64,000 nucleotides of DNA from Maribrevibacterium harenarium (GTDB taxonomy: Bacteria > Pseudomonadota > Gammaproteobacteria > Pseudomonadales > Marinomonadaceae). Of the stretch, positions 46,781-54,066 are shown in pieces (the first letter of the stretch is position 1; every line of letters starts with the position of its first letter). The notes beneath the pieces were generated by a model that did no database searches, was not told where the DNA came from, and saw only the letters and a program-made list of their open reading frames with translations. The translations under genes were made by a program, and so were the position numbers. Where the stretch lies: assembly GCF_006385675.1 (NCBI RefSeq), contig NZ_VFRR01000014.1, positions 1-64,000 of the forward strand. Direction: 5' to 3'.

Positions 46781-48781
46781 ATGCTCAATTCTCTTCATCG
46801 ACATTGTGTTTGGCTACAAGCCAATTGGACCGACTGGCTACCTGAGCTACTGGCATTTCAATCGACAAAACTCGCGATAATCACCGATGACGAGGAGTTA
46901 GCGACCAATATCCCTCTTGGTTTCGTTATATCGACCTCTAAAGCTAAACAATTACTCGGCCAAACATTAGACATTTTGGTACTAGATGTACGCTGGGGTT
47001 TGTCTTTAAGCCAGCTGAGTCTATTAGCGGGCTGTGTCAGAGGCGGTGGCATCTTTGCTTTATATACGGGCAACATTCTGTCATGGTTAAAGGCCCCAGA
47101 TCATCAACTTGATCGTTACCTACCCTGGCCACTCACGTCGGCCCAAGTTCCGCAGCCCTACAAACAGCTATTTTACCGAGCCTTACAGCAGGGGCCGTTT
47201 ACGGATTATTTCCCTACTACCATCCCAGGGGTTGAATCAGAGAGCCTAGAACTCACCCCAGCACAGCAGACCGTTCAAAATAGCTTAACCTGCACACCCG
47301 TGACGCTATTACTCGCGGCCCGAGGTCGAGGTAAATCGACCTTGCTTGGAGCTGCTGCTGCCTATTGGCAACAGCAACACTATAGCGTGGCGGTTTGCGC
47401 AGCGAGTCGCCAGCAAACCCTCGCCGGTGCCGAGCAATTTGAACAAAGTCGGCAGGTCAACTCGCCCTTTCCATTTTTCTCGCCAGACAGTTTATTAGCC
47501 TCGACCCAACACTTTGACTTACTGCTGATAGATGAAGCCGCCAGTCTGCCAGTACCTGTATTAGTTGGCTTGCTCAGTCATGGTAAACATGTGGTGTTCT
47601 GTAGCACCAATGACGGCTATGAAGGCTCAGGCAAGGGCTTTGGTATTAAGTTTCGCCAATATTTGCGTCAGCAAGGGATCAGCTTCATAGAGCATAATCT
47701 GCTTACTCCCACCCGCTGGGGGGAAAATGACCCATTGGAATTATGGCTGGAAGCCCTACTGTTTTCGGGCACCATGAGAGTGGCTCAGAAATGGGTTGAA
47801 AACACACTCAACATCCAGGCTTATCATTCCCAACAATGGCTAGAGCAAACGGATTTACTGGATCAGACTTTTTCTCTGTTGGTGAACGCCCACTATCAAA
47901 CTACTCCCGATAATAAAAGGTGGCTAGTCGATGACCCTAGTGCAACTACGTTCATTGCAACACAGCAGGGGCAAGTCGCTGGAGTATGCCTTACCACCAG
48001 CGAAGGGGAGCTACCAAGAGAGCTAGCATTACAAATTGAGCAAGGCTCCCGCCGCCCTAGAGGGCATCTTTTCCCCCAATCCATGCTGGCCCACGGGGGC
48101 TACAGTGATGCCTACCAATACCGCTATTGGCGTGTTAGTCGCATCGCGGTAAGCCAAGCACACCAGCGTCATGGCATTGGCAGTGCACTGATTGCTGAAA
48201 TTCAGAGTAGAGCCGTTAGCGCTAATGTCGATATGCTCTGTACCAGCTTCGCCTTTGATAAAGACGTGCTCGCGTTTTGGCAATCTTTAGGGTTTAGCGT
48301 GGTTCGTGTCGGTGTGAGCAAGGACAAATCCAGTGGCACCTATTCCATTATGATGGCTAGAGCCATCAAGCCCGCAGCACAACAGAGCTTGAGCAAATGG
48401 GTGGCGGAATTCCGCCATCACTTCGTGTGTGGGTTACCACTGCGAGTTCAAGACTTGGATTTAGTGTCCTGTTGGCAGTTAACTCAGCCCCTCGGCGAAG
48501 CGACTGAGAGTCTTCCCCTGAGCGATACTTTACGTCACCACTTAGGCCTATTTGCCCATTATTCCCGCCCTTTAGAAACCGTACAAACCCTGCTGTGGCA
48601 AGCATTACAGCCATGTTGGCTTAGCTCAAACCGAACAGAGACAATCTTGCTACTGACTCGTGTGGCTTTTGGCGAAATTCATACCGGCAACTGCCAGCAA
48701 TTTGGCTTCAAGGGCAAAAAAGACTTTATTGAACAAGCTCGCCAGAACGTTGCTTGGTTACTCAGCACCTACGAAAAATAG
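46781..48781 (+). CDS. tmcA: tRNA(Met) cytidine acetyltransferase TmcA
   Basis: A 666-residue enzyme that makes N4-acetylcytidine at the wobble position of elongator tRNA-Met, using ATP and acetyl-CoA. An N-terminal domain is followed by an RNA-helicase-like module with Walker A ARGRGKSTLLGAAA and Walker B LLIDEAASLPV. A GNAT domain then binds acetyl-CoA through IAVSQAHQRHGIGSALI. ATG at 46781 has AGGA 6-7 bases upstream. The longer frame would start inside the preceding terminator and is rejected. Confidence 0.92.
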   Translation: MLNSLHRHCVWLQANWTDWLPELLAFQSTKLAIITDDEELATNIPLGFVISTSKAKQLLGQTLDILVLDVRWGLSLSQLSLLAGCVRGGGIFALYTGNILSWLKAPDHQLDRYLPWPLTSAQVPQPYKQLFYRALQQGPFTDYFPTTIPGVESESLELTPAQQTVQNSLTCTPVTLLLAARGRGKSTLLGAAAAYWQQQHYSVAVCAASRQQTLAGAEQFEQSRQVNSPFPFFSPDSLLASTQHFDLLLIDEAASLPVPVLVGLLSHGKHVVFCSTNDGYEGSGKGFGIKFRQYLRQQGISFIEHNLLTPTRWGENDPLELWLEALLFSGTMRVAQKWVENTLNIQAYHSQQWLEQTDLLDQTFSLLVNAHYQTTPDNKRWLVDDPSATTFIATQQGQVAGVCLTTSEGELPRELALQIEQGSRRPRGHLFPQSMLAHGGYSDAYQYRYWRVSRIAVSQAHQRHGIGSALIAEIQSRAVSANVDMLCTSFAFDKDVLAFWQSLGFSVVRVGVSKDKSSGTYSIMMARAIKPAAQQSLSKWVAEFRHHFVCGLPLRVQDLDLVSCWQLTQPLGEATESLPLSDTLRHHLGLFAHYSRPLETVQTLLWQALQPCWLSSNRTETILLLTRVAFGEIHTGNCQQFGFKGKKDFIEQARQNVAWLLSTYEK

Positions 48782-48916
48782 GCGGATTTCCACACATATC
48801 AAAAAGGTGAATGGGTTATATGTCCCCCACTCTAGCTCAGCAGCCCCCTCAAAAAAACCGCCAAAATTAAAATTTAATTCTTTAAAAACAAGCAGTTAAA
48901 TAAATACCTAAATAGT

Positions 48917-48983
48917 TGGCACCAAATGTGTATATAAGAAGACTACGCGAAAAATCGCAACCTCGTTTGGCTACGGCCAAGCA
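48917..48983 (+). promoter_or_regulatory. Candidate sigma-54 promoter(s) of the TRAP operon
   Basis: Two -24/-12-like motifs lie before dctP. TGGCTACGGCCAAGCA at 48968-48983 has GG and GC at the right spacing. TGGCACCAAATGTGTA at 48917-48932 has a perfect -24 half but GT in place of GC at -12. Because the locus carries DctB and the sigma-54 activator DctD, a sigma-54 promoter is expected. The first motif would start transcription about 25 bp before dctP. Confidence 0.45.
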
Positions 48984-49019
48984 CACAATAATAACTATGC
49001 ACTTTGGAGTCGTATAACA

Positions 49020-50012
49020 ATGAAAAAAATCAGCCTAGCTCTTACAACCGTTGCTCTTGCACTGACTGCTGGTACCGCTGCTGCGAACTGTGATTCTGGC
49101 GAGCGTGTGGTTAAGTTCAGCCACGTAACCGGTGGTACTACTCACCCTAAAGTAGTGGCAGCAAACAACTTTGCTGAGCGCGTAAACACTGAAATGAACG
49201 GTAAATTGTGTGTTGAAGTTTACCCAAACTCTACTTTATTCGGTGATTCAAAAGAGCTTGAAGCCCTTCTATTAGGCGATGTGCAACTGCTTGCGCCATC
49301 TTTGTCTAAATTCGGTTCATACACTTCCAAGTACGGTGTATTCGACTTGCCATTTATCTTCAAAGATATGGATGCAGCGATTCGCTTTACCAAAACACCT
49401 GAAGGTAAAGGCCTACTAAACGAAATGGATGAATATGCCGGTTTCGTTGGTCTAGGTTACTGGATGTCTGGTATGAAATATTTCTCTGCCAACAAACCAC
49501 TAATGGTACCAAGCGATGCTAAAGGCTTGAAATTCCGTGTACAAACGTCTGATGTAGCGAAACAAATGATCGCAGCCATGGGTGCTTCTCCACAGGCGAT
49601 GGCCTTCTCCGAAGTATACGGTGCTCTACAAACAGGCGTTGTGGATGGTCAAGAAAACACTTGGTCTAACATCTACACGCAAAAATTCTACGAAGTTCAA
49701 GATAGCATCACCGAAACGAACCACCAGTTGTTAGCTTACTTGTTCATGACTTCTTCTGAATTCCTAGACAGCCTAAGCGATGAGGATCGCGCCCAGTTCC
49801 TAGCGATTGCTGATGCTGTGACCCAAGAAGCCAACGAATCGGTAAAAGCGAAAGAAGCAGCTAACCGTGAAAACATCCTGAAAGCTGGCGGTAAGATCAA
49901 CTCGTTAACTCCGGCACAACGTAGCGAGTGGGTTGAGACGATGAAACCGGTTTGGAAGCAATTTGAAAGTGATATCGGCAAAGATCTAATCGATGCCGCT
50001 GCTGGTGCTTAA
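49020..50012 (+). CDS. dctP: TRAP transporter solute-binding protein DctP
   Basis: A 330-residue periplasmic protein with a Sec signal peptide (cleavage near GTAAA-NC). TRAP-family marks include FSHVTGGTTHPKVVAANNFAERV, LQLLAPSLSKF-like and LKFRVQTSDVAKQMIAAMGASPQAM, which holds the arginine that binds the substrate carboxylate, and GVVDGQENTWSNI. It binds a C4-dicarboxylate or related acid and delivers it to DctQM. GGAG lies about 10 bases upstream. A long palindrome separates it from dctQ. Confidence 0.92.
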   Translation: MKKISLALTTVALALTAGTAAANCDSGERVVKFSHVTGGTTHPKVVAANNFAERVNTEMNGKLCVEVYPNSTLFGDSKELEALLLGDVQLLAPSLSKFGSYTSKYGVFDLPFIFKDMDAAIRFTKTPEGKGLLNEMDEYAGFVGLGYWMSGMKYFSANKPLMVPSDAKGLKFRVQTSDVAKQMIAAMGASPQAMAFSEVYGALQTGVVDGQENTWSNIYTQKFYEVQDSITETNHQLLAYLFMTSSEFLDSLSDEDRAQFLAIADAVTQEANESVKAKEAANRENILKAGGKINSLTPAQRSEWVETMKPVWKQFESDIGKDLIDAAAGA

Positions 50013-50036
50013 GCGCACCCGATAACGAGCAGCAAC

Positions 50037-50058
50037 GACTGGCCCGGCCGGGCCAGTC
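50037..50058 (+). terminator. 22-bp perfect palindrome between dctP and dctQ
   Basis: The sequence GACTGGCCCGG and its exact complement join without a spacer, giving an 11-bp stem followed by TTCTT. It would act as a partial terminator or mRNA-stabilising hairpin, so that the binding protein is made in excess over the membrane subunits. Confidence 0.65.
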
Positions 50059-50155
50059 TTCTTACTCCTTCACTCCTGTTCAATACACGCTCCTGCGCCA
50101 TTTGCTGGGGTGAAGGGTATTTTTTGCTGTATTCCTAAGTTTAGGAGAGAAAGTC

Positions 50156-50833
50156 ATGGCATATTGGCCTCATTTGTACCTACTCATTTTTATCATAGCC
50201 CTTTGGCTATTAGAAAAACGCTTTCCCGTTTTCATGGAAAAGCTCGAAGAAAACCTATTGGTAATCGTCATCTCTTCGATCATGGCCGTGTCTTTTGGCC
50301 AGGTAATCGCCCGCTACGGCTTTAATACAGGGTGGGTAGCCGCACTGGAGTTCAATACCGTGATGTTCTCCTGGCTGATCTTGCTAGGCATGAGTTACGG
50401 CATCAAAACCGGTATTCATCTCGGCGTGGATATACTGCTTAACGCTGTCCCCAAACCCATTGCGAAAACCTTGTCGTTAATTGGTGCTGCCGGTGCCTGT
50501 TTATACGGTTTAATTTTATTGGACTCTACTTGGCTAGCTATGTTGGGCGTTGATGTGCGCGGTGGAGCGATCGAGTACTGGCACAAAATGTACCGCATCG
50601 GCTTGGGTCAAGATGAGCTGCGTTACCCAGCCTTTATGGTGGAATGGTTTGATCTTAAACCACGCCTACACCGCTGGATTGTATTGATTGTATTACCGAT
50701 TGGTTTGGCCTTGCTGTCCTACCGTTCACTGCAAGCGTTCTGGGCGATTGCCACTGGCAAACGCGAGATGCTGATCAGTGGTCACGAAGCAGCAGACCTT
50801 GTTGAAGAAAATAAAGGCGCCTTGAAAGACTAA
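50156..50833 (+). CDS. dctQ: TRAP transporter small permease DctQ
   Basis: A 225-residue membrane protein with four main hydrophobic helices. The DctQ features are ENLLVIVISSIMAVSFGQVIARYGF and WLILLGMSYGIKTGIHLGVDILL. A longer loop between helices 3 and 4 carries many charged and aromatic residues. AGGAGAG lies 6 bases before the ATG. dctM follows after 17 bp. Confidence 0.9.
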   Translation: MAYWPHLYLLIFIIALWLLEKRFPVFMEKLEENLLVIVISSIMAVSFGQVIARYGFNTGWVAALEFNTVMFSWLILLGMSYGIKTGIHLGVDILLNAVPKPIAKTLSLIGAAGACLYGLILLDSTWLAMLGVDVRGGAIEYWHKMYRIGLGQDELRYPAFMVEWFDLKPRLHRWIVLIVLPIGLALLSYRSLQAFWAIATGKREMLISGHEAADLVEENKGALKD

Positions 50834-50850
50834 GCGGTTAGGAGACTATT

Positions 50851-52467
50851 GTGGAAGCAATCATATTATTTACCATGGTACTAACCCTGCTCTTTATCGG
50901 GCTTCCGGTTGGTATTTCGTTGGGCTTATCGTCCATCCTATTTATAACCTTTTTCTCCCATGACTCCTTGTCATCGGTGGCAATTTCCTTGTTTGGTGCA
51001 GGTCAACACTACACCCTTTTGGCGATCCCATTCTTTATTTTGGCCTCGTCTTTTATGTCCACTGGCGGTGTAGCGAAGCGTCTAATTAATTTCGCTATCG
51101 CTTCTGTCGGTCACTTCCGTGGTGGTTTGGCAATGGCGTCCGTATTGGCTTGTATGATGTTCGCGGCCTTGTCTGGCTCGTCACCTGCCACAGTGGTTGC
51201 TATCGGTACTATCGCTATCGCCGGTATGCGCCAAGTAGGCTACTCCAAAGAGTTCGCTTCCGGCATCATCGCTAACGCCGGTACCCTAGGTATCTTGATC
51301 CCACCTTCTATTGTAATGGTAGTCTACGCGGCATCGGTAAACGTTTCGGTAGGTCGCATGTTCCTAGCTGGCGTTATCCCTGGCTTGTTGGCTGGTGGCT
51401 TACTCATGTTAGCGATTTATGTGGTTGCCCGCGTAAAAAACCTACCTGCTGAAGAGTGGAAAGGGTTTGGTAACTTTGTCAAAGGCGGTAAAGAAGCGGG
51501 CTGGGGCTTGTTCCTAGTTGTCATCATCATGGGCGGTATCTACGGTGGCGTATTCACCCCTACTGAAGCTGCTGTCGTGGCTGCTGTCTACTCCATGTTC
51601 ATCGCGTTATTTGTTTACCGCGACATGGGCCCACTACAGGGTATCGGCTGGACTAACGAAGATGACGCTCCTGAAGCTAAAGTAGGTTTTAACGGCACTG
51701 TATATGGCGTGTCTTTCTTCCTCGTTTGGGAGATCATGTCTTTCTTCATGTTCGCCGGTAGCGAGAGCTTCACCGCAGGTTACCGAGCCTTAGTTGGCCT
51801 AGCCATTGGTTTGGTGCTAGCGATCTTCTATGTATCAAAACGTGGTGCCCACTTAAATGCTTCGATTGGCACTTGTATCTCTCAGGGTATGCCAATCTGG
51901 AGTCGCAACCTATCTTTGATGCTACGTAAATTTTTCCCATCTCTATTTGGTCAAGAGTCTCGTAAGGTGATGCTAGAGGGCACCAAGACCACTGTGATGT
52001 TGATGTTCATCATCGCCAACGCCTTGCTATTTGCTCACACCCTATCTGCCGAGCGCATTCCGCAAGCTATTACCGAATGGATGCTAGATGCTGGCTTCAA
52101 CTGGTTTACCTTCTTGATTGCGGTAAACATCCTGCTATTAATCGGCGGTCAGTTCATGGAACCATCAGGCCTATTGGTTATCGTGGCGCCAGTAGTATTC
52201 CCAATTGCGATGGAGCTAGGTGTAGACCCAATCCACCTAGGTATCATCATGGTGGTAAACATGGAAATCGGCATGATCACACCACCGATCGGTTTAAACC
52301 TATTCGTAACCTCGGGGATCACCGGTATGAGCTTGGCACGCGTAGTAAAAGCAGCCATGCCATTTGTAGCGGTATTGTTCGTCTTCTTGATTCTTGTAAC
52401 TTACATTCCTGCTCTATCTACTGCGCTACCATACGCAATCATGGGGCCAGAGATCATCACTCAATAA
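50851..52467 (+). CDS. dctM: TRAP transporter large permease DctM
   Basis: A 538-residue membrane protein with a dozen or more helices. Family stretches are LLAIPFFILASSFMSTGGVAKRL, FAALSGSSPATVVAIGTIAI, ANAGTLGILIPPSIVMVVYA and MEIGMITPPIGLNLFV. It exchanges substrate with sodium ions. The protein is about 100 residues longer than the usual 425-residue DctM because of an insertion near residues 265-370 that adds extra hydrophobic segments. The start is GTG 50851 with AGGAGA upstream. Confidence 0.92.
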   Translation: MEAIILFTMVLTLLFIGLPVGISLGLSSILFITFFSHDSLSSVAISLFGAGQHYTLLAIPFFILASSFMSTGGVAKRLINFAIASVGHFRGGLAMASVLACMMFAALSGSSPATVVAIGTIAIAGMRQVGYSKEFASGIIANAGTLGILIPPSIVMVVYAASVNVSVGRMFLAGVIPGLLAGGLLMLAIYVVARVKNLPAEEWKGFGNFVKGGKEAGWGLFLVVIIMGGIYGGVFTPTEAAVVAAVYSMFIALFVYRDMGPLQGIGWTNEDDAPEAKVGFNGTVYGVSFFLVWEIMSFFMFAGSESFTAGYRALVGLAIGLVLAIFYVSKRGAHLNASIGTCISQGMPIWSRNLSLMLRKFFPSLFGQESRKVMLEGTKTTVMLMFIIANALLFAHTLSAERIPQAITEWMLDAGFNWFTFLIAVNILLLIGGQFMEPSGLLVIVAPVVFPIAMELGVDPIHLGIIMVVNMEIGMITPPIGLNLFVTSGITGMSLARVVKAAMPFVAVLFVFLILVTYIPALSTALPYAIMGPEIITQ

Positions 52468-52498
52468 GGCGAGACCTGACAGCTCACCCTTACCTTTT

Positions 52499-52521
52499 GC
52501 CCACTTCGGTGGGCTTTTTTT
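52499..52521 (+). terminator. dctM terminator
   Basis: GCCCAC at 52499-52504 and GTGGGC at 52509-52514 form a stem with a TTCG loop, followed by seven Ts. Confidence 0.85.
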
Positions 52522-52536
52522 GCCTTGACATAGAGG

Positions 52537-52680
52537 TTAGCTCGACAGAGCTTGCCATATGAGGCGCAATGCCAACAGCGTCAGTATCCAGTTAAACCAC
52601 AAATGGAAGTGGCGATCGGGTAGGCATTTTAGTACCTTCAGTCCAACCCAAGTCCCTATGACAGCATTAGCCCAGTTGGG
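52537..52680 (-). pseudogene. C-terminal fossil of a TauE/SafE transporter
   Basis: The minus-strand frame between dctD and the dctM terminator reads NWANAVIGTWVGLKVLKCLP, then a helix with LWFNWILTLLALRLIWQAL, then a stop at 52537-52539. This resembles the last 40-45 residues of TauE/SafE proteins, where a glycine-rich helix end (IGTWVGLKV) is followed by a basic turn and the final helix ending ALRLIW. A TAG at 52681-52683 closes the frame upstream, and nothing like the rest of the gene is seen. It is probably the end of a gene largely deleted when the dct locus took its present form. Confidence 0.55.
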
Positions 52681-52707
52681 CTACCCTAGTTACCTGAATA
52701 ACGGCTC

Positions 52708-54066
52708 CTATTGCTTGTACAAATCTTTATCCAAGCCGTATTTACGCATCTTGTCGTATAAGGTTTTGCGCGGCAGTCCGAGGGCATCCATGGTGTCTTT
52801 GATAGAGCCTTTTTGACGCATAAGTTCTTGCTCTAACAGTGTTTTTTCAAAGCGTTCCACCTGCTCTGGCAAGGTCATAAAACCGGGGTTATTTTCATTG
52901 ATAATAATTTGGTCGAACTCAAATGACCCCGCTTCTCCCATTAACACATAACGCTCAGCGAGGTTGCGTAACTCCCGCACATTTCCGGGCCAGTCGTAGC
53001 TCATTAGACTGTGCATGCGCGCCGCTGACAGGGGTTCAGACTCCCGTTTGTATTGGGCAGTCGCCACCAAGCAGAAGTGCTGCCATAGCAACGGGATATC
53101 GTCTTTGCGTTCCCGCAATGGAGGGATATCAACTCGAACCACGTTGAGTCGGTAGTATAAGTCCTCCCGGAAAACACCGGTTTCACTCAGTTCTTTTAGA
53201 TCCACTTTCGTCGCTGCCAAGATACGCAAGTCCAAATCAATGGCTTTGTTGGAACCCAAGCGTTCCACTTTACGCTCTTCCAGCACTCGCAATAGGCGAA
53301 TCTGCATGGACATGGGCATGCTTTCGATTTCGTCGAGGAACAAGGTACCGCCATTGGCGTGTTCGATCTTGCCGATACGCTGGGTTTTCGCGTCGGTGAA
53401 AGCCCCTTTCTCATGACCAAATAGTTCCGACTCCATAATTGAATCAGGCACAGCACCACAGTTTATGGCCACAAAGGGATGCGTGCGGCGTTGGCTATGC
53501 TCGTGAATATAACGGGCTACCATTTCTTTACCGGTGCCGGTTTCCCCCTGAATCAGAATATCCGCACCGGTATCCGCTACATGCAAAAGCGCCTGACGTA
53601 AACGGTGAATTCCCGGGGTATTACCAATGATGCGTGGGCCGGGGGCATTCTGTGCCGCCAACTCTAAACGCAAATTGCGGTTTTCTAGGGTTAAGCGGCG
53701 TTTTTCACTGGCCCGACGTACCACCTCAATAAAGTCATCGTTAGAAAATGGTTTTTCGATAAAGTCATAGGCCCCATCGCGAATGGCGTTTACCGCCATA
53801 CTAATATCCCCATGCCCCGTAATTAAAATAAAAGGAATCTCTGCATCGATTTTCTGTACCGCGTTGAAGAGATCAAGGCCACTCATGCCGGGCAAGTTGA
53901 TATCGCTCACAATCACACCGGGCCAATCAATGGATAGCTTATCGGTGACTTGATCCGCTGCGGCAAACTCACAGACTTGAAAGTCTTCCAGCTCTAACGT
54001 TTGTGCGATGGCCATACGCACCGCTTGTTCGTCATCAATTAAAAAGACTAAATCTTGCTCGGGCAT
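52708..54066 (-). CDS. dctD: Sigma-54-dependent response regulator DctD
   Basis: A 452-residue NtrC-family activator. The receiver domain has the acidic pair at residues 11-12 and the phosphorylated Asp at 55 in IVSDINLPG. The AAA+ domain has GETGTGKE (Walker A), GTLFLDEIES (Walker B) and a sigma-54 contact loop that reads GAFTDA instead of the usual GAFTGA. A Fis-type helix-turn-helix closes the protein (DTMDALGLPRKTLYDKMRKYG). It should activate dctPQM, which is convergent with it. Its ATG overlaps the dctB stop by one base. Confidence 0.92.
   Translation of the reverse strand: MPEQDLVFLIDDEQAVRMAIAQTLELEDFQVCEFAAADQVTDKLSIDWPGVIVSDINLPGMSGLDLFNAVQKIDAEIPFILITGHGDISMAVNAIRDGAYDFIEKPFSNDDFIEVVRRASEKRRLTLENRNLRLELAAQNAPGPRIIGNTPGIHRLRQALLHVADTGADILIQGETGTGKEMVARYIHEHSQRRTHPFVAINCGAVPDSIMESELFGHEKGAFTDAKTQRIGKIEHANGGTLFLDEIESMPMSMQIRLLRVLEERKVERLGSNKAIDLDLRILAATKVDLKELSETGVFREDLYYRLNVVRVDIPPLRERKDDIPLLWQHFCLVATAQYKRESEPLSAARMHSLMSYDWPGNVRELRNLAERYVLMGEAGSFEFDQIIINENNPGFMTLPEQVERFEKTLLEQELMRQKGSIKDTMDALGLPRKTLYDKMRKYGLDKDLYKQ

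Noticed and set aside
48660-48899. 79-codon plus frame overlapping the end of tmcA
   Set aside because: It lies mostly inside tmcA in another frame and its tail is low complexity.
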